A stretch of 64,000 nt of DNA. It comes from JASJAR01 sp039198225. GTDB taxonomy: Bacteria; Pseudomonadota; Alphaproteobacteria; Rhodobacterales; Rhodobacteraceae. Below the pieces are notes generated by a model. It had not been told where the DNA came from, did no database searches, and saw nothing but the letters and a program-made list of their open reading frames with translations. The translations under genes were made by a program, and so were the position numbers. The DNA lies in the NCBI GenBank assembly GCA_039198225.1, contig JBCCTQ010000001.1, positions 156,943 to 220,942 on the forward strand. Direction: 5' to 3'. The first letter of the stretch is position 1, and every line of letters begins with the position of its first letter. Positions 50,820 through 59,619 of the stretch are shown here, piece after piece.

Positions 50820-52879
50820 TCCTCATTGAAGCTGGCGCCCGGCACCCCCGCTCATTCGAAGGCAAAGTCCATTTCGCCCAGCTTTTGGCGGAGCGGGGCC
50901 ACCGCGTCGCGATTGACGCCGAGACCCTGCCCGAAGGGTTATCTCGCGCGCTCCGCTACGACTTGGCGACCCTCCTTGCCAATGTCGAAGAAACCGACCT
51001 CGACGCGGTGGTGGTTCTCGGTGCCGAAGCAATAGAGGATGCCACATTGAGCCGGTTGCGCCGGGTCCTTCTCCGGAGCCCGAGTGCGCCGATCCACGTG
51101 ATCGGGCGGTTTGACACAGTTCAGGCCAGGTCCCATGCGCGGACCAGATTGGCCTACGCGATCGGGCGCGAGCCAACCTTGGTGGATCTTCTCAGCACCC
51201 AATCGGGAACTTCACCGAGTGCCGTTGCATCGCCCTTTGTCATTCCGGTGGCCGAAGCTCCGCCCAAAGATCTCGGAGCTCTCCCTGCGCTTTACGTCAT
51301 TATAACCGAAGACCTGATGGAAGAGCCGCAAACCATCGCCACGCTCGGTGCCGTTGCCTTCATGAAGGGCTTTCGGCTTTCGGCGGTCGTTTCTGGAAAG
51401 TCGAAAGAGCGGATCCGTCAGTCGCGTTATGCCGGGCTTTCGGTGTTCCATTTTTCAGAAATCCCGCCTTGGATCCTCGCTAAAAGTGCCGATATGGCCG
51501 CCTTTTTTGGCGAAGACGTGCCCGGGGAACGGATGGCGGAATTGGCGGGGCTCCTCATGGGGCAAGGCAAGCCGGTGATTGACGCGACTTTAGGTGCGGT
51601 ATTCCAATCGGCCGGGGCACCGGCCCTCCGCGGTCCGATTGATGTAGGGGCGCTTCCCTATTTCTTGGAGGCAACCGTTCTTCCCAATGCCCATGCGATT
51701 GGTGCAGATGCTCTGAAGAGTGCCTGGGTCCGGACCCGGGATATTGCCCAGGTTGAGGCGCGGCTCGACCTGAAACCTCCCCCTCGCAAAAGACCCACCG
51801 ACAGTGACGTGGGGCAGGCCGTATTTTTCCCGACCAATGGGCACGGGCTCGGGCACGCGCGGCGTTGCGCGCTTGTGGCGGCGGAAATGCCTAAGCAGGA
51901 CCGGATTGCTTTTGCGGCCTTTCCAAGCTGCGTTGGCATGATCCAGTCCCACGGCTATCCGGCCCTGCCTTTGGTGTCGAGAAGCCCCATGCACGAGGAC
52001 AATTTCGACAATGACATCCTGACCGAGCGCCGCCTGGCGCGACTGGTCGGCCCCGAAGACCATTTGATCTTCGACGGGGGCTATATTTTCGATTCCGTTG
52101 TCCGAACGATCAAACGCACCGGTTGCCGGTCCACTTGGATCCGCCGCGAACTCTTCCGGCCAGGGCAGATCAACGCCATCGAAGCCGAGCGGGAGGGAGA
52201 GTTCGATCGCGTGATCGTGCCAAGGGAGTGCTTTGAGGAACTCAACACCGAGGGTGGTTTCAAGCCTCGCGTGCATCCGGTGGGGCCGATTGTTGATATT
52301 CTGGACCCGGCCGGGCGGGAGGGGGAACGCGCCCGCTTGAAAAAAGCGTTCGAACGGGATTTTGACCGGCTCGTCGTCACTATGCTGGGGAGCGGGACGT
52401 CTTCGGACCGGACTGCGCAGCTGAACGCGCTCTGTCTGCAACTCGAAGCGCGGCCCGGGCTTCTCCACCTGATCGTCGGATGGCCGGGGTCGCAATTGGC
52501 GCCGGGGCTTTTCCAATGGAAGACCACCCGTGTGGTGCGGACGCTTTCGTCGGCCAACCTCGCCCAGGCAGCCGATTTTGTCGTCTCGGCGGCCGGTTAC
52601 AACTCATTCCACGAACTCGTCTACAACCGCGTCCCGACGATATTCCTCCCCCAGATCGCCTCCTTTCTCGATGATCAAGAGCGACGGGCCGCGGCGGCCG
52701 CCGATCGGGGGATAGGCGCGGCGGTGGGGCCCGAGGATTTCTTGTCGCTCGAACGTTTGGTCAATGAATGGCTCGAAACAGATCAGCCAGACGCGATGCG
52801 GGCTGAACTCGGCCGGCTTGAATTGCCAAGCCCCGGTGCGGCGGATGCGGCGCGATTGATTGGGGAGGCGATGGGATGA
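50816..52879 (+). CDS. Two-domain protein with MurG-like glycosyltransferase C-terminal half
   Basis: A 687-residue protein. The first part (1-325) looks like a defective or divergent Rossmann domain of unknown role (FAQLLAERGHRVAIDAETLPEG). The second (about 338-687) resembles MurG/GT28 enzymes: FFPTNGHGLGHARRCALVAAEM, then FVVSAAGYNSFHELVYNRVPTIFLPQ, the donor-binding G-x-N-S-x-x-E region. It probably glycosylates an envelope or secreted product together with the preceding enzyme. It overlaps neighbours by ATGA on both sides. The acceptor is unknown. Confidence 0.75.
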   Translation: MILIEAGARHPRSFEGKVHFAQLLAERGHRVAIDAETLPEGLSRALRYDLATLLANVEETDLDAVVVLGAEAIEDATLSRLRRVLLRSPSAPIHVIGRFDTVQARSHARTRLAYAIGREPTLVDLLSTQSGTSPSAVASPFVIPVAEAPPKDLGALPALYVIITEDLMEEPQTIATLGAVAFMKGFRLSAVVSGKSKERIRQSRYAGLSVFHFSEIPPWILAKSADMAAFFGEDVPGERMAELAGLLMGQGKPVIDATLGAVFQSAGAPALRGPIDVGALPYFLEATVLPNAHAIGADALKSAWVRTRDIAQVEARLDLKPPPRKRPTDSDVGQAVFFPTNGHGLGHARRCALVAAEMPKQDRIAFAAFPSCVGMIQSHGYPALPLVSRSPMHEDNFDNDILTERRLARLVGPEDHLIFDGGYIFDSVVRTIKRTGCRSTWIRRELFRPGQINAIEAEREGEFDRVIVPRECFEELNTEGGFKPRVHPVGPIVDILDPAGREGERARLKKAFERDFDRLVVTMLGSGTSSDRTAQLNALCLQLEARPGLLHLIVGWPGSQLAPGLFQWKTTRVVRTLSSANLAQAADFVVSAAGYNSFHELVYNRVPTIFLPQIASFLDDQERRAAAAADRGIGAAVGPEDFLSLERLVNEWLETDQPDAMRAELGRLELPSPGAADAARLIGEAMG

Positions 52880-53298
52880 GCGACGAGCTCTGGGCCGATA
52901 TCATTGCGCGGATCACCCCAAATCGGCCCCACGATATGGACCAAGGCAAAACCGGTCCGAAACCGAAACCGCTCGAGCTCGTAGGACCGCCAGGCCCGGT
53001 TGCGCCGGAGATGTGGCGTCGGGCCGGGAACCAGACCTATGTGGGGATTCGCGTCAGATCGGCCCCGGGTGACCCAGGCCCCCTGGCGCTGCGTTTGGCT
53101 TCCATGGCAATTGAGCGCCAGGTGATCCCGGTCATACTGTCCTACGTCGACATGTCGGGCTTTGAGCAATTCGGTTTCCGGGTCGAACGCCTCTTGGCCG
53201 AACCGGCGGACCTCGCCGAAGAACTCGAAGCAGAACTTCAGGCGTTCTGGGATCTGGCCATGGTGATTGATCTCGGGGACGTCACGCTCCTGGCCTGA
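52876..53298 (+). CDS. Small acidic protein of unknown function in the glycosyltransferase operon
   Basis: A 140-residue soluble protein with a Pro-rich linker (TGPKPKPLELVGPPGPV) followed by a compact alpha/beta domain (TYVGIRVRSAPGD, LASMAIERQVIPVILSYVD). No membrane segment or catalytic motif is visible. It starts within the stop of the second glycosyltransferase (ATGA). It could be an accessory or regulatory subunit; this is inferred only from its operon position. Confidence 0.7.
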   Translation: MSDELWADIIARITPNRPHDMDQGKTGPKPKPLELVGPPGPVAPEMWRRAGNQTYVGIRVRSAPGDPGPLALRLASMAIERQVIPVILSYVDMSGFEQFGFRVERLLAEPADLAEELEAELQAFWDLAMVIDLGDVTLLA

Positions 53299-53750
53299 CC
53301 AGCGATATCCGAGGTGAGCCGAACATGCGGATCTGGATGGGCCGCTGGGCGCGACTGCGGTCCATAGAGCCCGGCGATTTACGCGCAATCGGCATCAGCA
53401 CTCTGACCAGTTTTTTAGCGATAGGCCGAATTCGCCGTCGCCGAACGCCTTGGGCTACGGCCAGTTGCCAAATTCAATAGGGCCAGAGCAGGACCGCCTC
53501 TAAGCAGACTGGACTGAAGCCCGGGGCGCGCAAGCCCGTAGGAGACAGGCACTCAAGCGCGCCGACACTGGAAAAAACGCCTGCTTTTCCTGGGATCGAA
53601 AGCGCTTTGGGCGTTGGGATTGACGAATAAAGCTGTTGCTCATTACGCTCGGTGTTCAGAACCTCCGTTCTGCAATCAAAACTAGGCGAAGATGGCTGGG
53701 GGCTGGCATCGTCGGATCCGGGCTGCTCGCGACACAACAGGAGAGTGACC
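53299..53750. other. 452-base stretch without a recognisable gene
   Basis: I find no convincing coding frame; the one sizeable open frame on the minus strand (53474-53803) has no homology or ribosome site that I can recognise. A T-rich run (TTTTTTAG near 53411) might end the upstream operon. The region must also carry the promoter of tauA. No riboswitch pattern I know was recognised. Confidence 0.45.
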
Positions 53751-54752
53751 ATGAAGAACCTCGTGAGCGCGATCGCGCTCGGATGCGCGACGCTCGGCGC
53801 CACCCAAGTAGCCCACGCGGATGGCCATCTGGAAGAAATAACCGTTGCCTACTTCCTCGAATGGCCGATGCCGTTTCTCGCGGCTAAGGCCAGCGGAGCC
53901 TACGAAGAAGCGCTCGGTATCGGCGTCAATTGGGTGAGCTTTGACACAGGAACGGCGATGAGTGCCGCTATGGCATCGGGCGATGTGCATATCTCCGTAA
54001 GCCAAGGTGTGCCGCCATTCGTTGTGGCCGCTTCCGCTGGCCTCGACATCCAAGTCCTCGACGTGGCGGTGAGCTATTCCGAAAACGACAACTGCGTTGT
54101 GTCTTCGGAACTTGAAATCGACAAGTCGAACGCTTCCGACCTGGCCGGCAAGAAAGTTGCTGTGCCATTGGGAACGGCGGCCCATTACGGGTTCCTTCGT
54201 CAAATGGAGCATTTCGGTGTCGAGCTGGCGAGCCTTGACGTTGTCGATATGGCGCCCGCCGACGGCGCTGCTGCGCTGTCCCAAGGCTCGGTCGATTTTG
54301 CCTGCGGCTGGGGCGGCGGCCTCAACCGGATGAAAGAACACGGCAACATTCTGTTGAACGGCTCAGAAAAAGAAGACCTGGGCATTCTGGTGTTCGACGT
54401 GACATCGGCTCCGGCTCAATTTGTCGACGAGAACCCTGAGATCATCTCGACATTCCTGTCCGTCACCGCGGCCGCCAATGAGGAATGGAATTCCGGCCAA
54501 AGCGACGAAATGCTCGAAGTGATCGCTAAGGAATCGGGGATGGATGTGGACGCCACGAAATCCACAATCTCGACTATGGCCTTCCCCTCGGTCGACGAGC
54601 AATTGAGCGGAAAGTGGATGGACGGCGGGATCCCGACATTCATGAAGGGTGTTGCGGAAGTCTTCGTCAGCGCCGGCTCAATCGACGCGGCGAAAGACAG
54701 CTATGACGAGAACGTGGCCATCGGCCCGCTTCAGTCGTCCGGCGGTAGCTAA
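53751..54752 (+). CDS. tauA: Taurine-type ABC transporter substrate-binding protein
   Basis: A 333-residue periplasmic binding protein with a signal peptide (about 1-23, ending ATQVAHA). VAYFLEWPMPFLAAKASGAY, SFDTGTAMSAAMASGD and NDNCVVSSELEID closely resemble TauA-like proteins of marine alphaproteobacteria. It captures taurine or a related sulfonate or nitrate-like ion. AGGAG lies 6-7 bases before the ATG. No taurine-pyruvate aminotransferase or sulfoacetaldehyde genes are nearby, so the ligand stays uncertain. A strong hairpin follows it. Confidence 0.82.
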   Translation: MKNLVSAIALGCATLGATQVAHADGHLEEITVAYFLEWPMPFLAAKASGAYEEALGIGVNWVSFDTGTAMSAAMASGDVHISVSQGVPPFVVAASAGLDIQVLDVAVSYSENDNCVVSSELEIDKSNASDLAGKKVAVPLGTAAHYGFLRQMEHFGVELASLDVVDMAPADGAAALSQGSVDFACGWGGGLNRMKEHGNILLNGSEKEDLGILVFDVTSAPAQFVDENPEIISTFLSVTAAANEEWNSGQSDEMLEVIAKESGMDVDATKSTISTMAFPSVDEQLSGKWMDGGIPTFMKGVAEVFVSAGSIDAAKDSYDENVAIGPLQSSGGS

Positions 54753-54760
54753 ATCAAGGT

Positions 54761-54795
54761 GGTCCCGGGCCGACGATGGTGTCGGCCCGGGAACC
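54761..54795 (+). other. Intercistronic hairpin between tauA and tauB
   Basis: GGTCCCGGGCCGAC (54761-54774) pairs with 54781-54795 over a GATGGT loop, giving 14 base pairs with one bulged A. It begins 8 bases after the tauA stop and has no T-tract. It likely stabilises tauA mRNA or causes partial termination before tauB and tauC. Confidence 0.78.
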
Positions 54796-54835
54796 GAACA
54801 GATCCCTGGAAGCCAGATAAAAAAGCGAGGCCAAA

Positions 54836-55645
54836 GTGGCGCAAGGATTATCCATCGATAACGTTTCGATGCGCTTTGAGCTTCCGAATGGCGGCCATGT
54901 GCAGGCGCTCCAAGATGTGACGCTGGACGTCGCCCAAGGCGAGATCATGAGCGTTTTGGGCCCGTCGGGCTGCGGGAAGACAACGCTCTTGAATATTGTT
55001 GCGGGGTTCCTGGCGCCGACGGAAGGCGAGATCCGGCTGAACGGCGCACAGGTGTCCGGGCCGAGCCAAGAGCGTGGCATGGTCTTCCAACAAGGTGCGC
55101 TTTTTGAATGGATGAATGTCCGCGACAATGTGAGTTTTGGCCCGCGGATGAAAGGCACACCGCGGCAAGATTATTCCGACGAGGTGGATCACCTTCTGGA
55201 AGTGGTCGGCCTCCAGGATTTTAAGGAAAAGGCTATCTACGAATTGTCCGGCGGGATGCAGCAACGGGTGGCCCTCGCACGCTGCCTTGCCAATCATCCG
55301 GACGTTATTTTGATGGATGAACCCTTGGGCGCGCTTGACGCCCTGACACGGGAGAAAATGCAGTCGCTGGTCTTGAAACTCTGGAAAGAGACCGGACGGA
55401 CGATCATTCTCATCACTCACTCGGTGGAAGAGGCGCTACTGCTTGGTGAGCGGCTTTTGGTTATGGCGCCGAGGCCGGGGCGGATTCATAAGGAATATCG
55501 ACTGCCATTTGCGGATATGGGCGTCGGCGCCGATTTGCGTGATGTCAAAAAGCAAGGCGACTTTTCTACCAGACGGGACGAGATCCTCGGGATGATCTGG
55601 GACATGGAAGAGGAGATTATGGGTCGAGCGGAGGCTGCCGAATGA
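54836..55645 (+). CDS. tauB: Taurine-type ABC transporter ATP-binding protein
   Basis: A 269-residue ABC ATPase of the TauB/SsuB/NrtD group. Walker A GPSGCGKTT, Q-loop, signature LSGGMQQR, Walker B VILMDEPLGALD and switch His in LITHSVEEALLLG are intact. It energises uptake through TauC. The start is GTG at 54836, with GAGG five bases upstream. It overlaps tauC by ATGA. Confidence 0.9.
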   Translation: MAQGLSIDNVSMRFELPNGGHVQALQDVTLDVAQGEIMSVLGPSGCGKTTLLNIVAGFLAPTEGEIRLNGAQVSGPSQERGMVFQQGALFEWMNVRDNVSFGPRMKGTPRQDYSDEVDHLLEVVGLQDFKEKAIYELSGGMQQRVALARCLANHPDVILMDEPLGALDALTREKMQSLVLKLWKETGRTIILITHSVEEALLLGERLLVMAPRPGRIHKEYRLPFADMGVGADLRDVKKQGDFSTRRDEILGMIWDMEEEIMGRAEAAE

Positions 55646-56910
55646 TTGTCTTACTGACCTATGTGACGATCTTTGTTTTGGCGTTTCTGGCCGTCCGGCT
55701 GGTGACGCGGAATATGGTGAAAAGGGACTTCACCTCGCTCAAAACCGTGACCTTCGGCGATGAAAGCGCCGTGGTCTCTGATCGCGCGGCATCTGTGATT
55801 TCGGTTCTGGCGATTTTCCTTCTTTGGGGCGCCTTTACCGGGTCAGCCCTGATCCCGTCTTTCCTCCATGCCCCAGGGCCTTTCAGCGGCATTTCGAGTT
55901 TTACCCACGTTGTGAAAGCAGCGGATGGGCGAGAAGACGAGGCCACTGTCACAGTGGTCGTGTCATCGGATGAGGAAGATCTCGCAACTCCGGAGATCAC
56001 GCCGGGGGACGGATTTGCAAAAGATGACGTGCTCGAGGTCGAAGCCTATCGGAGCAAGCTCGCGCGCGTTCAGGACAACGACGATTTTGACCGCGATAGC
56101 GGCGCGACGGTGGTCTCCGTCAATGGCCAGCCGATTGAGCCTGGCGGGTCGGTGAGCGTTGAATTTGGCACGATCAATATGACCCAAAGGGGTACCCTCA
56201 ATGTCATACCAGACACAGGCTGGCAGATGGAGCCGATCTGGCTTCCACCGCCGGAAAGTGTTGGCAGTCGGCTTGTCGAAATCGCCTCGGAGGGCTTCCG
56301 AAACTTCACCCTCTTCGAGCATTTGGGCTTTTCCCTCTTTCGGGTGGTCGTTGGGTTCGTTCTCGGTGCGCTCGTAGGGATCCCCTTGGGCTATGCGATG
56401 GGGCTCAGCAATTGGTTTCGCGGCTGGTTTGATCCGATTGTCGAGGTGATGCGGCCGGTACCGCCTTTGGCGCTCATCCCTCTCGTCATCATTTGGGCCG
56501 GCATTGGCGAAGTCGGGAAGATTGTGCTCCTGTTTTTGGCCGCTCTTTGGATCATGGCCATTGCGGCGCGGGCGGGCGTGTCGGGGGTCAACATTACCAA
56601 AGTCCATGCCGCCTATTCGCTTGGCGCGTCGAAGTGGCAATTGCTCCGCCATGTGATCGTTCCGAATTCGCTGCCTGAGATCTTCACCGGCGCCCGCGTG
56701 GCGATGGGGGTCTGCTGGGGTACGGTTGTGGCGGCCGAGCTTGTGGCGGCGGAAAAGGGCGTCGGCATGATGATCATGACCGCGTCGAAGTTTCAGAACA
56801 CGAGCGTGGTGATCACCGGGATTATCTTGATCGGGGTCATTGGGCTCGGGATCGACGTTTTGATCCGGCTCGCCGAACGGATGCTCGTTCCGTGGAAAGG
56901 TCGTGCCTAA
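55642..56910 (+). CDS. tauC: Taurine-type ABC transporter permease with extra N-terminal periplasmic domain
   Basis: A 422-residue permease. The C-terminal 220 residues are a normal TauC/SsuC domain, with the EAA loop AAYSLGASKWQLLRHVIVPNSLPEI. Before it come two extra hydrophobic segments (about 1-20 and 48-72) and a region of about 120 acidic residues (VVVSSDEEDLATPEI ... VSVEFGTINMTQRG) that should be periplasmic. Classical TauC proteins are about 275 residues. Longer versions may exist in marine relatives, but I cannot check this here. Confidence 0.82.
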   Translation: MIVLLTYVTIFVLAFLAVRLVTRNMVKRDFTSLKTVTFGDESAVVSDRAASVISVLAIFLLWGAFTGSALIPSFLHAPGPFSGISSFTHVVKAADGREDEATVTVVVSSDEEDLATPEITPGDGFAKDDVLEVEAYRSKLARVQDNDDFDRDSGATVVSVNGQPIEPGGSVSVEFGTINMTQRGTLNVIPDTGWQMEPIWLPPPESVGSRLVEIASEGFRNFTLFEHLGFSLFRVVVGFVLGALVGIPLGYAMGLSNWFRGWFDPIVEVMRPVPPLALIPLVIIWAGIGEVGKIVLLFLAALWIMAIAARAGVSGVNITKVHAAYSLGASKWQLLRHVIVPNSLPEIFTGARVAMGVCWGTVVAAELVAAEKGVGMMIMTASKFQNTSVVITGIILIGVIGLGIDVLIRLAERMLVPWKGRA

Positions 56911-57050
56911 TCGTCCTCGTCGAGAAGGACCCGCGCCGCGTCCCCTTCAAGGTCTTCGTATTGTCTGGACTTGAGCGTCCAGACGAAGCCGACGAGTGCG
57001 CCGAGACCTAGGATCAACGAGCAGGGGACGAGGATGACGAGGATGTTCAT
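56907..57050 (-). CDS. ccoS: cbb3-type oxidase assembly protein CcoS
   Basis: A 47-residue membrane protein: MNILVILVPCSLILGLGALV, then FVWTLKSRQYEDLEGDAARVL and an acidic tail. This matches CcoS in length, single membrane helix and the QYEDLEGDA-type motif. It is needed for cofactor insertion into the cbb3 oxidase. It overlaps the ccoI stop by ATGA and converges with tauC, their stops overlapping by a few bases. It is easily missed because of its size. Confidence 0.93.
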   Translation of the reverse strand: MNILVILVPCSLILGLGALVGFVWTLKSRQYEDLEGDAARVLLDEDD

Positions 57051-59164
57051 CGGCTGAACCCCCGAAGCGCGTTGACAACCACCGTGATCGAGCTTGTGGA
57101 CATTGCGATGGCGGCTGACAACGGTGTGGCATAGCCCAACACTGCCACCGGAACGGCGATGGAATTGTAAAGCGCGGCGATCGCAAAGTTTTGTTTCATC
57201 CGGCTCCGCGCCCGCCGACTGATCTCGATGGCACTAGGGATCTTTGACATATCGCCCGAAACAAGAACGATATCGGCGGCGTTCCGTGTCGCGTCGATGG
57301 CGCTGCCCGGAGCGATGGCGATATCGGCGGCGGCGAGGGCCGCGGTGTCGTTGAGCCCATCCCCCACCATTAATACCCGCGCGCCATCGCATTTGAGGCT
57401 CTGGATGAGCTCGACCTTCTCCTCCGCGCGCACGTCCGACCAGACCCGGTCTATGCCCAAACGATCGGCCATCCGGGTTGCGTTTACGGCCGTGTCGCCG
57501 GTGAGCATGGTGGTTTCTATGCCGAGCGCCCGGAGGCCTTCGACCGCTTCGGCGGCTGCAGGATGGAGTGTCTCTTCGGCGTCAAGGACATACTGCGTTT
57601 CCCCGATCCAAAATGACGTCTCCGTCGCATCTGCCCTGGGTCGACCGAGGCCGACCTCCATGCCCTGCCATTGCGCCGCTACCTTTTGGCCCGCCTCCTC
57701 TCGTATCTCGCCGAGCTCTACTGGCACCACATCGATCAGGGATTTCGACAAGGTGCGGCAAAGCGGATGGTCCGATGCGTCGGCGAGCGCGCGGAGGAGG
57801 CGGGTTTCGGGCGCCGTGAGACCGGCGGGCACGATGAGGGCACGGGAGGTCAGGGTGCCGGTTTTGTCGAAGACGACCTTCTCCACTCCGGCGAGCCTTT
57901 CGAGCGCGGTGTCGGAGGTCAAAAGAAGCCCGTTCCGGTAGAGCTTGGCGGTCGCGGCGACGGCGACGGCGGGAACGGCGAGGCCCAAGGCGCAGGGGCA
58001 GGTGATGATGAGGGTCGCGATAGCGACATTGAGCGCAGTTCGGACGTCTCCGGTCGCAATGAGCCAACCCAAGAAGGCGGCGGCCGAGATAATGTGGACT
58101 GCCGGTGTATAAATCGCAGCGGCCCGGTCGGCGAGGGAGCGGAATTGGCCGCGAGCACCTTCCGATGTGGCCACGAGCTGGGCGATGCGGCGAAGCGTTG
58201 TGTCTTCCCCGACGGCGGTGGCTTGGAGTGTCGCTGGTCCCGTGAGGGCCAGTTCCCCGGCGTGAAGCATCTCGCCTGCCCTTCGGGTCACCGGATCGCT
58301 TTCGCCGGTCAAAAAGCTCCGATCGACTCTGAGTTCGTCGTCTTCCAGCCGTGCATCAACTGGTATCCGGCTTCCGGAGGTGATCCAAAGCCGGTCGCCC
58401 ACGGCGATCTCGGAGATAGGTCGGCTGATCGGCGTACCGCCCTCGATCCGGTGGACGCGGCTTGGTTCGAGCGCGGCAAGATCGTCCGCCGCTGAACGGG
58501 CGCGACTGCGCAGGCGCTGGTCGAGGACCCGGCCGATGAGGAGAAAGAACGTCAGCGCAAGGGCCGCGTCGAACCAGGCATGGGCGCCGCCATGGAGCAC
58601 CTCGTAGAGCGACATCCCGCAGGCGAGGAGGATCGCGAGGGAGATCGGAACGTCCATATTGAGGCGCCGGGCGCGAAGGGCCGACCAGGCATGGCGGAAG
58701 AATGGTTGGGCCGCATAGGCCGTCGCTGGGAGCGCGATTGCGGCTGAGACCCAGTGGAGAAAGTCCCGGGTTGTGTCCACGGCCCCCGACCAAACCGCCA
58801 CCGAAAGGAGCATCACATTCATCATCGCAAAGCCTGCTACCCCGAGGGGCATCAGGAGATCGTCGCTTGTGCGCGCTTCGGGGGCGTTGGCCTCGTAGGC
58901 TTCGATCCCGGCACGGGAGAGGGCGGCGATCCAAGGCTGCGGGTCGACCCCGGCCTCTGCCGTCACCATGGCCCGGCGCTGGGTCAGGTTAACCCGAGCC
59001 GCTTTGATCCCGGGCAAGCGCGCGAGGGTCGTCTCGACCGTGCGGATACAACCCGCACAATGGATCCCTGGGAGAACGAGGTGATGCGTCGGGAGAGCGG
59101 TTGCGTCGCTCCGGACCGCATCGACCCCGCCGGTGGCGCAACCCGGACAGGCTGCGACGCTCAC
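57047..59164 (-). CDS. ccoI: Cu(+)-exporting P-type ATPase CcoI/FixI
   Basis: A 705-residue P1B ATPase. It has an N-terminal heavy-metal domain (HLVLPGIHCAGCIRTVE), eight membrane segments, the membrane copper motif TCPCALGLAVP, phosphorylation motif DKTGTLT, SDHPLC (the HP site) and GDGLNDTAAL. It exports copper for the CuB centre of the cbb3 oxidase. The GTG at 59164 overlaps the ccoH stop (GTGA), which fits better than the longer frame to 59239. The N-terminal CPGC pair is typical of FixI. Confidence 0.93.
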   Translation of the reverse strand: MSVAACPGCATGGVDAVRSDATALPTHHLVLPGIHCAGCIRTVETTLARLPGIKAARVNLTQRRAMVTAEAGVDPQPWIAALSRAGIEAYEANAPEARTSDDLLMPLGVAGFAMMNVMLLSVAVWSGAVDTTRDFLHWVSAAIALPATAYAAQPFFRHAWSALRARRLNMDVPISLAILLACGMSLYEVLHGGAHAWFDAALALTFFLLIGRVLDQRLRSRARSAADDLAALEPSRVHRIEGGTPISRPISEIAVGDRLWITSGSRIPVDARLEDDELRVDRSFLTGESDPVTRRAGEMLHAGELALTGPATLQATAVGEDTTLRRIAQLVATSEGARGQFRSLADRAAAIYTPAVHIISAAAFLGWLIATGDVRTALNVAIATLIITCPCALGLAVPAVAVAATAKLYRNGLLLTSDTALERLAGVEKVVFDKTGTLTSRALIVPAGLTAPETRLLRALADASDHPLCRTLSKSLIDVVPVELGEIREEAGQKVAAQWQGMEVGLGRPRADATETSFWIGETQYVLDAEETLHPAAAEAVEGLRALGIETTMLTGDTAVNATRMADRLGIDRVWSDVRAEEKVELIQSLKCDGARVLMVGDGLNDTAALAAADIAIAPGSAIDATRNAADIVLVSGDMSKIPSAIEISRRARSRMKQNFAIAALYNSIAVPVAVLGYATPLSAAIAMSTSSITVVVNALRGFSR

Positions 59165-59619
59165 AAGGGCACCCAAAGGATGATTCGTTGCTTGAATTCT
59201 GTGCCGTCCTGGGCCCGGGCAACCAGGCGGAGGTTCCAATTGCCCCGACCAAGGTCGGCCGCCGGGGCCGTGTGGACCTGGCCGTTGAATTGAAAGTCGA
59301 GCTCGCGGTCGTCGCCCACATGGGTGGCGCGGCCAAGTGTGGCTTGGCTAATAACCGGGTCGACCGGCCCCTCCGGCCCGTCGATCCGCAATGTGACGAC
59401 ATCGCCATCGACCGCCGCAGAAACATCCCAACCCAGGGCCAATTGGGAGGCCCGGTCGGCATCGAAGGATTGGCTGGCGATATAGGAGTTCTTGACCTCA
59501 AGGCCGGGAAATGTGCGCACCGCCGAGAAGGCGAGGGTCAAGTTCACCGCGATGATGATCGAGAAGGCGGACACGAATATGAGCGCCACGTGGCGGCCTT
59601 TGAGCTCTCTTTCCCTCAT
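59161..59619 (-). CDS. ccoH: cbb3 oxidase assembly protein CcoH/FixH
   Basis: A 152-residue protein with one N-terminal membrane segment (about 10-32, LIFVSAFSIIIAVNLTLAFS) and a periplasmic beta-rich domain of FixH type (SQSFDADRASQLALGW, RGNWNLRLVA). CcoH helps assemble the cbb3 oxidase complex. The ATG at 59619 overlaps the ccoG stop (ATGA). Confidence 0.9.
   Translation of the reverse strand: MRERELKGRHVALIFVSAFSIIIAVNLTLAFSAVRTFPGLEVKNSYIASQSFDADRASQLALGWDVSAAVDGDVVTLRIDGPEGPVDPVISQATLGRATHVGDDRELDFQFNGQVHTAPAADLGRGNWNLRLVARAQDGTEFKQRIILWVPL

Noticed and set aside
53299..53750. TPP or other metabolite riboswitch ahead of the taurine-type transporter
   Set aside because: I looked for conserved riboswitch cores, such as CUGAGA of TPP, and found none.
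53474..53803. Minus-strand open frame in the spacer before tauA
   Set aside because: Partly overlaps the tauA start, has no recognised similarity or good ribosome site.
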